From Paenibacillus tundrae (lineage in GTDB: Bacteria > Bacillota > Bacilli > Paenibacillales > Paenibacillaceae), in contig NZ_CP145605.1 of NCBI RefSeq assembly GCF_036884255.1, forward strand, positions 4,154,001 to 4,218,000: a stretch of 64,000 nucleotides of DNA, read 5' to 3'. The notes under the pieces were generated by a model. It saw only the letters and a list, made by a program, of their open reading frames with translations. It was not told the DNA's origin and ran no database searches. Below are positions 1 through 8,199 of this stretch, piece by piece. The stretch's first letter is position 1, and each line of letters opens with the position of its first letter. Both the position numbers and the translations under genes were made by a program.

Positions 1-591
1 ATACTTCGTATACGTTAAAAAGATGTGAACGCCGATTACCGCAATGAGCAAAAGGATAACCGAAATCGGCATCCCTAGCCATTTTCCCTGTCCAATCTGC
101 AAAAACGTTGGGTCCATCTCCCCCGCAGCTTTGCTTCCATCCGGAAATTGCATGTGGTTATAGATGGTATAGCCTTGTGCGTACGTTTTGTGAATCCCGC
201 CGATGATATACATCATGGCTAGTGTAGCCAGTAGATCAGGGATACGGAGTTTCACAATAAGCAGTGCATTAAGAAGACCAATGACAGCGCCGATCACCAG
301 CGGAACGATGATAACAACGGCTAACGGTTGTTGGTACCAGATCATCAAAGAGGCAGTAACCACCGTCGTTAGTGATACAGTTGCGCCAACAGAAAGGTCG
401 AATCCATCCACAATTAGAGATAATGTGACACCAATCGCCACGAACGTCACGATCGAGATGGAACCTAGAATATCGGTTAAGTTGCTGTACGTAAAGAAAT
501 AAGGCAATTTAATGCCGAAAAATGCAATAACACCAATAATAACGATAATTGCTCCGTAACGGAACGCAAAATCTAATGATTTGTCCTTCAT
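1..591 (-). CDS. Ribose-type sugar ABC transporter permease (partial)
   Basis: This is the N-terminal part (about 197 codons) of an integral membrane permease of the RbsC/branched-chain type. The gene runs off the left edge, so its C-terminus is missing. Reading from the ATG at 591 gives MKDKSLDF followed by several hydrophobic helices and the segment VDGFDLSVGATVSL. That segment is typical of RbsC-like permeases, where it lies just after the second helix. The start overlaps the stop of the upstream ATPase gene by 4 nt (ATGA), so the two are translationally coupled. It should form the membrane channel that works with the ATPase and the binding lipoprotein encoded just upstream. The substrate cannot be read from the sequence. 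Confidence 0.9.
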   Translation of the reverse strand, partial: MKDKSLDFAFRYGAIIVIIGVIAFFGIKLPYFFTYSNLTDILGSISIVTFVAIGVTLSLIVDGFDLSVGATVSLTTVVTASLMIWYQQPLAVVIIVPLVIGAVIGLLNALLIVKLRIPDLLATLAMMYIIGGIHKTYAQGYTIYNHMQFPDGSKAAGEMDPTFLQIGQGKWLGMPISVILLLIAVIGVHIFLTYTKY

Positions 592-2105
592 GCTTGCACC
601 TCTTGTCCACCGCTTGCATAATATAGCAGCTGTTCTTGGTTAGTTTCGCCTCGTTTGAATTCCTTTACAATCTCACCTTCACACATCACAGCAATCCGGT
701 CTCCAATGCCAAGTCCTTCATCCAATTCGCATGTGAAATAAATAACTGCTTTTCCTGCAAGAGCAAGTTGGTTAATGATCCGAAAAATATCACTTTTAGC
801 TCCGATGTCTACCCCTTTTGTTGGCTCATCAAATATAAATACATCGGCCTCCGCGTTTAGCCATTTGCCAATGGCTACCTTCTGCTGGTTACCGCCACTT
901 AAATACTTAACCTCCTGACGAACAGAAGAGGTCTTAATACCAAGTTGCTGAATTAATGATTCCGCGTTCTCCTTTTCCCTTTTACGACTCACAAAACCAA
1001 GCCGACTTAACCTGCTAAGCAACGGTAAGCTTAAGTTGCGTTCAACATTCTCATGAATCAGGACACCCTGCTTACGACGTTCTTCAGGCACAGAGACGAT
1101 TCCCAGTGCCGCAGCATCAGCAGGTTCAGCCATCCTAAGCTTGTTATTGTTCAACCGTATCTCGCCTGCCTCCAGCCGATCTGCTCCAATTAAGAGACGT
1201 GAACATTCCGTCTTGCCTGCACCTACAAGACCTACCACAGCAAGCACCTCACCGCGGTGTACAGATAGATCAACGCCTTTAACCTTCAGCCCACGACGGA
1301 GTCCACGCGCTTCAAGCAACAGATCACCGATTGGTGCCTCAGTCTTAGGAAATTCTTCATCAAAGGACTTACCCAACATCTGAGTAACCAGATCGTTAAT
1401 CGTCAATCCATTGGTATCCCCCGTAAACACATGCTGACCATCTCTCATCACCGTCACTCGATCACAATGACTCGTGACTTCAACAAGGCGGTGAGTAATG
1501 AAAATACATGCGACTCCGCGATCCTTCAGCAAATGCACGATACGAAAAAATGCATCCGTCTCTTCCTGACTAAGGGGGGCAGTCGGCTCGTCAAAAATAA
1601 TAACCTTGGCTTCTTGAACCAAGATACGCGCGAGCAAAATCATCTGTTTCTCCGCAAGTGTAAGGTCGGCCACTTTCTTGTGCACAGAAATGTCTGCTCC
1701 CAATTGCCTCAACACCTCGCTAGCGCGCTGCTGCAGTTTTCGCGGACTCTTCCACCATCCCCCAGCAGAAGAGGCAAGTTGATCTAACATAATATTCTCT
1801 GCTGCGGTTAATTGAGGCACTAGGGCTGCATCCACTTCTTGATACACACAGTGGATCCCCTGGCTTTTGGCATCACCAGGAGAGTTCAAGCGTAGGATCT
1901 GGCCGTTCAGGTTAATCGAGCCCTGATCTAGCGGATAAGCACCGGAAAGAATCTTCATTAATGTACTCTTTCCGGCTCCATTAGCTCCAAGAAGTGCATG
2001 AATCTCTCCACCTTTTACAGCGAAATTCACATCTTTAAGTGCAGGAACGCCAGCAAACTGTTTATGGATATGTTCCATTGTCAGCAGAATAGATGCCGTT
2101 GTCAT
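588..2105 (-). CDS. Sugar ABC transporter ATP-binding protein, RbsA/MglA type (two ATPase domains)
   Basis: A 505-residue double ATPase that powers import of a sugar or related ligand through the adjacent permease. The N-terminal half has Walker A GANGAGKST and Walker B VIIFDEPTAP. The C-terminal half has the degenerate Walker A GLVGAGKTE, the signature LSGGNQQK and Walker B VFIFDEPTKG, the asymmetric pattern of the RbsA/MglA/XylG family. The ATG at 2105 is preferred because a GGAGGT lies 7 nt upstream. A TTG five codons further upstream would lie on top of that Shine-Dalgarno sequence. It follows the binding-protein gene after a hairpin and overlaps the permease by 4 nt. The family is certain; the sugar is not. 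Confidence 0.95.
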   Translation of the reverse strand: MTTASILLTMEHIHKQFAGVPALKDVNFAVKGGEIHALLGANGAGKSTLMKILSGAYPLDQGSINLNGQILRLNSPGDAKSQGIHCVYQEVDAALVPQLTAAENIMLDQLASSAGGWWKSPRKLQQRASEVLRQLGADISVHKKVADLTLAEKQMILLARILVQEAKVIIFDEPTAPLSQEETDAFFRIVHLLKDRGVACIFITHRLVEVTSHCDRVTVMRDGQHVFTGDTNGLTINDLVTQMLGKSFDEEFPKTEAPIGDLLLEARGLRRGLKVKGVDLSVHRGEVLAVVGLVGAGKTECSRLLIGADRLEAGEIRLNNNKLRMAEPADAAALGIVSVPEERRKQGVLIHENVERNLSLPLLSRLSRLGFVSRKREKENAESLIQQLGIKTSSVRQEVKYLSGGNQQKVAIGKWLNAEADVFIFDEPTKGVDIGAKSDIFRIINQLALAGKAVIYFTCELDEGLGIGDRIAVMCEGEIVKEFKRGETNQEQLLYYASGGQEVQA

Positions 2106-2204
2106 GATGTGTACCTCCAATCACTTCCTATGGGTGTATTTGTTGTTTTCTTTTTTATTCGTTAGAGCTTACTAACCTATATTCATCTGATCTTCTGTTG
2201 CTGG

Positions 2205-2228
2205 AAAAAGCGCGCCTCTCGGCGCGCT
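2205..2228 (-). terminator. Intra-operon terminator-like hairpin between binding-protein and ATPase genes
   Basis: On the minus strand AGCGCGCC-GAGA-GGCGCGCT forms a perfect 8-bp stem followed by TTTTT. It sits 46 nt after the binding-protein stop and about 100 nt before the ATPase start. It probably acts as a partial terminator or 3' stabiliser, so that more binding protein than transporter is made. Confidence 0.75.
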
Positions 2229-2273
2229 CGACTAACGCTTGTTGATTGCTATTAAGGAACATCTGGAGCAGGC

Positions 2274-3368
2274 TTATTTGGCAGTAATGCCGTAATCCTT
2301 CATCCAATCCTTGATACCCTGCGTACTTCCACCCCAGCCTTCTACATACTCTGACAGCTCCGAAGTAGAAATTTGTTTCTCAGGCAATGCTTCACGTTGT
2401 ACATAAACCGGATTGAGCACCACTGCATCCTCTGTCTCGTCACCATTAATCTTCTGGTAAGCGTATCGAACTTGTACTCGTCCAATGTCCGTTGGATCAA
2501 CTGCTGCGGATGCAACCCATGGATTTTTAGGGTCTTGGATCATTTGCAAGTCCTCATCACTCATATCGATACCATAAACTTTAATTTCATCGCGACCAGC
2601 TTGTTGAATTGCACGTGCTGCACCTTTAGCAAATTCATCCCATGCTGTCCACACTGCTGTAATTTCACCTTTTGGATATTGCTTCAGAATGGCTTCCATT
2701 TTTGCTTGAGTGTCAAGCGCTGGATTTTGAGCTGAGCCAAATGTAGCAATTTCTTTAATGTGAGGATTTTCATTCATGAACTTAGCGTAAGATATTTGAC
2801 GGCGTTCCATCGGTGCAAATCCAGCTACCCATACTTTAACAATATTGCCTTGACCGTTGATGTCCTTTTTCATTTGTTCTAATGTGAGCTCAGCCATCTT
2901 CTGATCATCCTGAGACAGCACTGTAGCACCTGGAACGCTAATATCCGCATCAAATACAACAACTGGAATGTTTTGTTCTACAGCCTTTTTGACACCTGGT
3001 TCAAGCAACGAATCACCATGATCCGTCAGAATGGCATCAAACTTTTGGTTAATCGCACTATCGAGCAATGATACCATTTTCGCTTTATCGTTATCGGCAA
3101 CAAACGTCGTCAGCGTGCCGCCGAATTTTTCAATTTCTTCCCGAACACCTTGTACGTATTGTTGTGAGAATGTACCTGTGTTGAATTCCATAATCAGAGC
3201 AACCCGTTTACCACTTAGCGGGCCAGTGACTGCTTCAGTCGCAGGCTTGTCCTCCGCTCCAGAAGCTGGTGTTGCTGCTGGCTCTTTTTTGATTCCGCAT
3301 GCGGACAGTGCCAATGTAAACACGAGCAGTACACTTAACCAAACCCATTTCGTAGCTTTTCTCTTCAT
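2274..3368 (-). CDS. Sugar ABC transporter substrate-binding lipoprotein
   Basis: A 364-residue lipoprotein of the periplasmic-binding-protein type 1 fold (ribose-binding RbsB-like). It has a basic and hydrophobic signal peptide ending in the lipobox LSAC at about residues 21-24, so it is probably anchored to the outer face of the membrane. The body starts GKRVALIMEFNTGTFSQQ and carries DAILTDHGDS and VVVFDAD, typical of sugar-binding domain strands. It is the first gene of the sugar ABC operon, with a strong GGGGG ribosome binding site before the ATG. A promoter and a CRP/FNR-like palindrome lie upstream. The ligand may be a pentose or hexose but cannot be decided. Confidence 0.93.
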   Translation of the reverse strand: MKRKATKWVWLSVLLVFTLALSACGIKKEPAATPASGAEDKPATEAVTGPLSGKRVALIMEFNTGTFSQQYVQGVREEIEKFGGTLTTFVADNDKAKMVSLLDSAINQKFDAILTDHGDSLLEPGVKKAVEQNIPVVVFDADISVPGATVLSQDDQKMAELTLEQMKKDINGQGNIVKVWVAGFAPMERRQISYAKFMNENPHIKEIATFGSAQNPALDTQAKMEAILKQYPKGEITAVWTAWDEFAKGAARAIQQAGRDEIKVYGIDMSDEDLQMIQDPKNPWVASAAVDPTDIGRVQVRYAYQKINGDETEDAVVLNPVYVQREALPEKQISTSELSEYVEGWGGSTQGIKDWMKDYGITAK

Positions 3369-3397
3369 CTCTATTCCCCCTAGTCATTCTCTCTCTC

Positions 3398-3413
3398 TGT
3401 GATCTTGATCACA
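3398..3413. promoter_or_regulatory. CRP/FNR-like palindrome TGTGATCTTGATCACA
   Basis: This is a perfect TGTGA-N6-TCACA site with 7-bp arms, TGTGATC and GATCACA. It lies about 8-23 nt downstream of the predicted transcription start and 30 nt before the binding-protein ATG. The pattern is the consensus of Crp/Fnr-family regulators, including Bacillus Fnr. At this position binding would be expected to repress. The motif is seen directly; the regulator is inferred. Confidence 0.55.
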
Positions 3414-3426
3414 ATAGTTGAATATT

Positions 3427-3455
3427 AATATAACGGCTAATCCCTAGTATGTAAA
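3427..3455 (-). promoter_or_regulatory. SigA-type promoter of the sugar ABC operon
   Basis: On the minus strand a -35 TTTACA (3455-3450) and a -10 TATATT (3432-3427) are separated by 17 nt, each five of six to consensus. Transcription would start near 3420. Confidence 0.65.
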
Positions 3456-3550
3456 TGGGTTTTAGTAATTTAAAGCTAAAACTCGCTAAGTTTTTTTTCG
3501 TAAAATCTGAACTTCCATCCAAATCCTCCAGAATCAAGAAAAAGCACAGT

Positions 3551-3582
3551 AAAAAGACCGCAAGGCATCCCTTGCGGTCTTT
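3551..3582 (-). terminator. Rho-independent terminator after spoIVA
   Basis: A perfect 13-bp stem (AAAGACCGCAAGG and its complement around a CATC loop) is followed on the minus strand by a T-run. It begins a few bases past the spoIVA stop. Confidence 0.85.
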
Positions 3583-3586
3583 GATT

Positions 3587-5065
3587 TTACAGTATGATGG
3601 CGATTAATCCGCCTGATCCTTCGTTAATAATTCTTCCGAGCGTTTCTTGTAGCTTATAGCGTGCATTATCCGGCATCATAGCAATCTTGCCCTGAATGCC
3701 TTCTCTCACAATAGAATGCAATGAACGTCCGAACATATCTGAATCCCATACCTTGATCGGATCATTTTCGAAGTCCTGCATCAGGTATCTCACCAGTTCC
3801 TCGCTCTGTTTCTCCGTACCGATAATAGGTGCGAATTCAGACTCCACATCGACTCTAATCATATGGATCGAAGGTGCGGTTGCCTTTAAGCGAACTCCGA
3901 ATTTAGTCCCTTGACGAATCAGTTCAGGTTCATCCAACGCCATCTCAGCCAGAGAAGGTGCCGCAATGCCGTAGCCGGTCGTTTTGACCATCTCCAGTGC
4001 CTCAGCGAAGCGATCATACTCTCTTTTGGCATGAGAGAACTCTTGCATCAGTTGTAACAGATGATCTTTGCCTCGAATCTCGATCCCCACAACTTCCACG
4101 AGGATCTGATCATACAACTCATCCGGCGCATACAGATCAATCTCAGCTACACCCTGACCCATATTCATTCCGCTCAGTCCAGCGCGGTCAATGAATTCGT
4201 ATTCCATGAACTGAGCTACTACTCGATCCACATCACGCAGTCGACGAATATCCTTCACAGTGTCACGGACAGAATTTTCATAGTTGCTACGCAACCAGTG
4301 TGTATCATTCAGTACCATAACCCAGCTCGGTAAATTCACATTCACCTCATGTACTGGGAATTCATACAATACTTCACGAAGAACACCTGTCACATCGTCT
4401 TCCGTCATTGTCGCTGCACTCAGCGTCATCACTGGAATGTCGTATTTCGCTGCAAGCTCGTTACGCAATTGAAGTGCCTCTTCACTGCGCGGACGAGTAG
4501 AGTTGATGACGAGCACAAACGGCTTACCCACTTCCTTCAGTTCAGCAATAACACGCTCTTCGGACTCTACATAGGAACTCCGTGCAATCTCAGCGATTGT
4601 ACCATCTGTTGTAACAACAACGCCCAGTGTAGAATGTTCCTGGATAACTTTCCGTGTGCCAATCTCTGCCGCTTCCTGGAACGGAATTGGCTCATCGAAC
4701 CAAGGTGTAGAGATCATACGTGGGCCATTCTCATCCTCGTATCCCTTAGCTCCCTCTACAGCGTAACCTACACAGTCCACAAGACGTACATTGACATCCA
4801 ATCCTTCGGCGACTTTGATCTGAACTGCGTTATTTGGTACAAATTTCGGCTCGGTGGTCATGATCGTTTTACCTGCTGCACTCTGTGGAAGTTCATCCAC
4901 TGCACGGGCACGATCAGCCTCACTTGCGATGTTAGGCAGTACGATTGTTTCCATGAATCGTTTAATAAATGTTGATTTCCCCGTCCGGACTGCGCCGACA
5001 ACCCCGAGATAGATATCCCCTCCGGTCCGCTCAGCAATGTCCTTAAAAATGTCTACTTTCTCCAA
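3587..5065 (-). CDS. spoIVA: Stage IV sporulation protein A (spore coat basement ATPase)
   Basis: A 492-residue full-length SpoIVA, the mother-cell ATPase that polymerises on the outer forespore membrane and forms the basement layer of the spore coat. The N-terminus MEKVDIFKDIAERTGGDIYL and the Walker A-like GAVRTGKS at about residues 24-31 are diagnostic. The C-terminus GGLIAIIL is typical of the family. It is monocistronic here, with its own terminator and a leader of almost 500 nt. In Bacillus subtilis it is followed by yphF, as in this window. Expression under SigE is expected, and a candidate promoter lies upstream. Confidence 0.98.
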   Translation of the reverse strand: MEKVDIFKDIAERTGGDIYLGVVGAVRTGKSTFIKRFMETIVLPNIASEADRARAVDELPQSAAGKTIMTTEPKFVPNNAVQIKVAEGLDVNVRLVDCVGYAVEGAKGYEDENGPRMISTPWFDEPIPFQEAAEIGTRKVIQEHSTLGVVVTTDGTIAEIARSSYVESEERVIAELKEVGKPFVLVINSTRPRSEEALQLRNELAAKYDIPVMTLSAATMTEDDVTGVLREVLYEFPVHEVNVNLPSWVMVLNDTHWLRSNYENSVRDTVKDIRRLRDVDRVVAQFMEYEFIDRAGLSGMNMGQGVAEIDLYAPDELYDQILVEVVGIEIRGKDHLLQLMQEFSHAKREYDRFAEALEMVKTTGYGIAAPSLAEMALDEPELIRQGTKFGVRLKATAPSIHMIRVDVESEFAPIIGTEKQSEELVRYLMQDFENDPIKVWDSDMFGRSLHSIVREGIQGKIAMMPDNARYKLQETLGRIINEGSGGLIAIIL

Positions 5066-5547
5066 TGAAATCCCCTCCCTAAATTACTCCGAAGGAAAAA
5101 TGCTAAAGAGCATCCGCTTCGTTTTTTCAATCAGAAGACTGAAATCCCTGCAACGGTAGAGCCGCCTTTGTGAGTGCCCGGAAGTCGTCCGCCGCCGAAC
5201 GTTGCATTCTGATGAAACCGGCGAAAGCGGCGTTAACTCGTACATGCAATTGGACTAGTATCATCTTATGTATCCGTATGCAGCATTATGACGCGTATTT
5301 TTGTTTTTTTCTTAAGGTTTTTGTCCTTAGAAAATTGCCCGGCTCCCGGACTGCGCGTCTTTATTACAATCTACCTTATGAGCGCTGTGCAATATTTATG
5401 ACGCTTCGTTTTATTGGATTTCAGTGAATTTCATTGGAGATGCCTAACAGTCAAAGAACCCCGCTTTATTCGAACCAACGTATGCCAAAAAGGAGATATT
5501 CCTTGGACTGGAACTCTCCCTTTTAGGTGAAACCTATCTCATATAGA
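5066..5547. other. 482-nt intergenic region upstream of spoIVA
   Basis: No convincing gene. It should hold the spoIVA leader and promoter and the 3' end of the yphF-like lipoprotein gene. A plus-strand open frame of 85 codons (5170-5427) has no ribosome binding site and no recognisable product. No structured RNA family was recognised. Confidence 0.6.
5263..5292 (-). promoter_or_regulatory. Candidate SigE promoter of spoIVA
   Basis: On the minus strand GTCATAAT (5292-5285), a 14-nt spacer and CATAAGAT (5270-5263) resemble the SigE pattern KMATATT-N14-CATACANT. It would give a leader of about 190 nt. The -10 match is imperfect. Confidence 0.35.
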
Positions 5548-6318
5548 TTACAATGAATTACTTTTTGCTACAGGAGCATTGCTCTCCCAAGCATAAGTGA
5601 CTGATTTGACAGGGACAAAATATGAGTGTTCCAACAGATAATCACGTACGTCCATTGTCTCAGTAGGCGACTCTTCTGATTTCTCCACAGCCTGCATAAT
5701 GTCAAAAGCATAATCCACATATACATTGCCTGCCTCATCTACCATAAAGGGCAGCTCTTGCCCTGAATACACACTATTAAGTGTTACCTCAGGTGCGCCA
5801 GCAACAGCAGCTTCTTTCATATCTACACCATGCAGACCAGGGTATAACTCTTCTCCTACAGGTAACTTGCCATTATGTACGGACTTATACTGGTTAACCA
5901 TTCGTTGTACATCATTAACCTTCTGCACAGTCTGCAGATCCATAACTTTGATCGTTGGCTTTACCTCTTCATTCTGTATTAAGAAGTAAGCGCTACCACC
6001 GTTCTCAAAAGCCGTTACCGGTATTTCATCGATGTACCCTTGCTGCTTCAGCTTAGCGAGATCAACTCTGAACTTTTCGAATTTGGGCGTTTCCTCACCC
6101 GCATTAAGGATAGGTAATATTCCCTGATCTTGCTGAAAGGCTTCCACTGCAAGCTGTATTCGGCTAACACTTTCCCGATAGGCGACTTTGGGATCTGCAC
6201 CACTTTGGGATTGATACATACAGCCACTACCCACTAAAGCAAATAACAGAAACAAGAATAAAGCGCTAATGTGCCGTCTTCTTCTACTCCACTGCGTGTT
6301 AGACGAGTTCTTGATCAT
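5548..6318 (-). CDS. YphF-like lipoprotein
   Basis: A 256-residue lipoprotein that is the positional counterpart of Bacillus yphF, directly upstream of which spoIVA lies. A basic stretch (SRRRRH) and a hydrophobic core end in the lipobox GSGC at about residues 31-34, followed by a mainly soluble domain. The domain has two similar-looking halves containing helices of the type SVNRIQLAVEAFQQDQ and VNDVQRMVNQYKSVHN, each followed by a Gly/Pro turn. The ATG has a strong AAGGAGG. The function is unknown; its place in the sporulation cluster suggests, but does not show, a cell-envelope role. Confidence 0.75.
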   Translation of the reverse strand: MIKNSSNTQWSRRRRHISALFLFLLFALVGSGCMYQSQSGADPKVAYRESVSRIQLAVEAFQQDQGILPILNAGEETPKFEKFRVDLAKLKQQGYIDEIPVTAFENGGSAYFLIQNEEVKPTIKVMDLQTVQKVNDVQRMVNQYKSVHNGKLPVGEELYPGLHGVDMKEAAVAGAPEVTLNSVYSGQELPFMVDEAGNVYVDYAFDIMQAVEKSEESPTETMDVRDYLLEHSYFVPVKSVTYAWESNAPVAKSNSL

Positions 6319-6400
6319 CCGTATCCTCCTTGGATCTCATGCATGAAGTACAACGTAATTAACCAAAAAAATATTAAACTATCTGGCTGTTAGAATAAGT

Positions 6401-6754
6401 TTAGAACCAGTCATCATCTTCCTGTTGCTGACGCTCCAGTTGTTTACGAATCGCGGCTTTGAGAGGATCTTCAGGCACGTGAACAGACAATGAAGCCCCG
6501 ACCTTGGCTTGGCAGGCCAGTCTCGTTCCTTGTTCCAATAACTGCCCCAGTTTACGTTTCTCTGCATCGGTCGGAGGGTACAACGCATGGGCATAGTCTT
6601 CATCGACTCTCACTTTACACATCAGGCAAGCCGCCTTCCCATCACAACGCGTCGTTATTTTTACGCCTGCACGGCGTGCGGCATTCAGTAAGGTTACGCC
6701 TGCTTTCAAACGAATACTTTTCTGATCAGGCAAAAATGTAATGATCTGCTCCAT
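6401..6754 (-). CDS. 2Fe-2S ferredoxin
   Basis: A 117-residue plant-type [2Fe-2S] ferredoxin. The cluster ligands are visible as C-x5-C-x2-C (CDGKAACLMC, about residues 37-46) with the fourth Cys in RLACQAK about 35 residues later. The tail ends in an acidic, Gln-rich segment (QQQEDDDWF). The start is the ATG at 6754, because AAAGGAGG lies just upstream; an upstream in-frame start lacks a ribosome binding site. It probably acts as a small electron carrier, but no partner reductase is adjacent. It begins 17 nt after the stop of a nucleotidyltransferase-like gene and is probably co-transcribed with it. Confidence 0.9.
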   Translation of the reverse strand: MEQIITFLPDQKSIRLKAGVTLLNAARRAGVKITTRCDGKAACLMCKVRVDEDYAHALYPPTDAEKRKLGQLLEQGTRLACQAKVGASLSVHVPEDPLKAAIRKQLERQQQEDDDWF

Positions 6755-6771
6755 GTGCTCCCTCCTTTCTA

Positions 6772-7389
6772 TTACGCATGCCAATCAAACCCGATAAGTT
6801 CACTAACTTCGGATCGAAAACGACTTGTCCACACATTTTGCTCACTGAGTAAAAGCATGAGGGATTGATGTTCATGTGGCTGCTTCCGAATCTGCTTCGC
6901 AATTGCTTCATACCGATCCACGCGTCCCCTCAATACGTTGAATAACAATTCATGAGCTAGCGGCATTAGTTTAACTGTGAATGCACCCATCTGAACACAA
7001 GGCGCATGCGCAGCGAGTAAACGATCAATTTCTACCCGATACCAGCTCTTTCTTGCCCATATCTCAAAACCACCGACTAGTTCCAACGCACATTCTCCCA
7101 CCTGGTAATGGCTAAGTAAGGAAGCGTACGGGCCTGTCTTATCGATCTGTGGTTCGTCCAGAATTGTCCCAGGTGCAGTTCTATGTAACATTTTGGCCGC
7201 AGCAATATCCGCATAAATATCAATGTCTCTTGGCGCCTGTTGCAATTCTACCTCTTGCAATAGCAGCCCACAACTCCCTCCGAGCAGCCATGTGAAGGGT
7301 AATTTACTCCAGACCTTCGCGATTTCCAGCAGAGCAGCATGTAATTCCGGATAATCCGCTGTTCGTTCCCCCGTTTTATTCAGCTCCAT
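6772..7389 (-). CDS. Nucleotidyltransferase-superfamily protein, function unknown
   Basis: A 205-residue protein whose N-terminal half carries the minimal nucleotidyltransferase motif: LLGGSCGLLL at about residues 35-44, then RDIDIYAD about 18 residues later. That matches the G-G/S ... D-x-D signature of the polymerase-beta-like fold. The rest (ALELVGGFEIWARKSWY, then AHELLFNVLRGR) resembles the all-helical tail of solitary nucleotidyltransferases found in AbiEii-like and stand-alone families. No antitoxin-like partner is beside it. It has an AAGGTG ribosome binding site and lies upstream of the ferredoxin gene. The substrate is unknown and the assignment rests on the motif alone. Confidence 0.65.
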   Translation of the reverse strand: MELNKTGERTADYPELHAALLEIAKVWSKLPFTWLLGGSCGLLLQEVELQQAPRDIDIYADIAAAKMLHRTAPGTILDEPQIDKTGPYASLLSHYQVGECALELVGGFEIWARKSWYRVEIDRLLAAHAPCVQMGAFTVKLMPLAHELLFNVLRGRVDRYEAIAKQIRKQPHEHQSLMLLLSEQNVWTSRFRSEVSELIGFDWHA

Positions 7390-7476
7390 CCGGGCTCACC
7401 TTCTTTCATCCGTGTTCATTGTGTCAGTTCTTATGATGTGCTTATTCGGATGTTATCCCTCAGTCTCTGGATCGGC

Positions 7477-7656
7477 TCAGGTTAGAGATGCAATTCCGCC
7501 GAAAAAGCCAATTAACATAATCAGAAATGCAATAAAGGACAATACCCCGCGTATAATACCTTTCGTTTTGGCACGAGCAAACGTAATCAGGAATACAGAT
7601 AAACCCATAATCAGAATCGCAACCAATGACAGCCACATCTTGTCCATTGCGCTCAT
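7477..7656 (-). CDS. Small DUF2768/YphE-like membrane protein
   Basis: A 59-residue protein read from the ATG at 7656 with GGGGAG 11 nt upstream. It starts MSAMDKMWLSLVAILIMGLS, then a loop FARAKTKG, then a second hydrophobic helix ending in IASLT. Two membrane helices separated by a basic loop match the Bacillus YphE type, and yphE lies between yphF and gpsA in B. subtilis, as here. A longer overlapping frame (7460-7663) in another phase is rejected because it lacks such a pattern. The function is unknown; it is probably a small integral membrane protein expressed in sporulation or growth. Confidence 0.8.
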   Translation of the reverse strand: MSAMDKMWLSLVAILIMGLSVFLITFARAKTKGIIRGVLSFIAFLIMLIGFFGGIASLT

Positions 7657-7760
7657 AATCCAACAGTCTCCCCTTCAGTCCGTTAATTCATCACTGACAC
7701 CGTGACAATTGCAATTATTATAACACGAAATTCAACGCTTTTTTCCAAAAAAAAGACAAA

Positions 7761-7784
7761 AAGCAAGCTGGCAGAAGCCAGCTC
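7761..7784 (-). terminator. Terminator after spoVIF
   Basis: On the minus strand AGCTGGC-TTCT-GCCAGCT is followed by TGCTTTTTG and further T-runs. It is 44 nt past the spoVIF stop. Confidence 0.75.
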
Positions 7785-7827
7785 ACTTTTCATCTTATTC
7801 ATCCACTGCCTATGCAGGCACGATCTA

Positions 7828-8103
7828 TTATTTTTTCATCATCATTTTCATAAGCGATTCCATGCTGTTCGGGTTCAATCCGCTCTTCTTGACCGCACTT
7901 ACAATATCCTGAACCGTATCTTCCGACACCGGAACTTTCGCCATAGCGGATACCTGCTTAATCAATTGGCGCAACTGAGCTTCGTTCTGCATCGTGGATG
8001 GTTTCACTGTGCTAGCCAATTTCTTGACAGCACCTTCCGTAATCGTTTTGCCTGTTTTTTTGTTGATCGCTTTCAGTGCATCCTTAGAAATATTGTTACC
8101 CAT
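7828..8103 (-). CDS. spoVIF: Stage VI sporulation protein F (SpoVIF family)
   Basis: A 91-residue protein of the SpoVIF/YjcC family, a late mother-cell factor needed for spore coat assembly in Bacillus. Recognisable features are the N-terminal KKTGKTITEGAV segment, a helical middle with LRQLIKQVSAMAKVPVSEDT, and the C-terminal run MESLMKMMMKK. It has a GGAGGGGAG-type ribosome binding site and its own terminator. It lies between gpsA and the DUF2768 gene, a place where the Bacillus order has no such gene. Family assignment is by overall resemblance. Confidence 0.8.
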   Translation of the reverse strand: MGNNISKDALKAINKKTGKTITEGAVKKLASTVKPSTMQNEAQLRQLIKQVSAMAKVPVSEDTVQDIVSAVKKSGLNPNSMESLMKMMMKK

Positions 8104-8199
8104 TCGTCTCCCCTCCTCCGGTAATACTCATGTGTATAGTATGAGTGCACCGCAGAAAAGGTGAATAAGCTTCCATATCCGTTCAACAAGGTACAACAA

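Noticed and set aside
5170-5427. Plus-strand 85-codon frame upstream of spoIVA
   Set aside because: No ribosome binding site, atypical composition, opposite to the local genes.
7460-7663. 67-codon minus frame in another phase over the DUF2768 gene
   Set aside because: No membrane pattern and worse start context than the 59-codon frame.
8104-8199. Possible extra gene between spoVIF and gpsA
   Set aside because: Too short and without a start or coding pattern.
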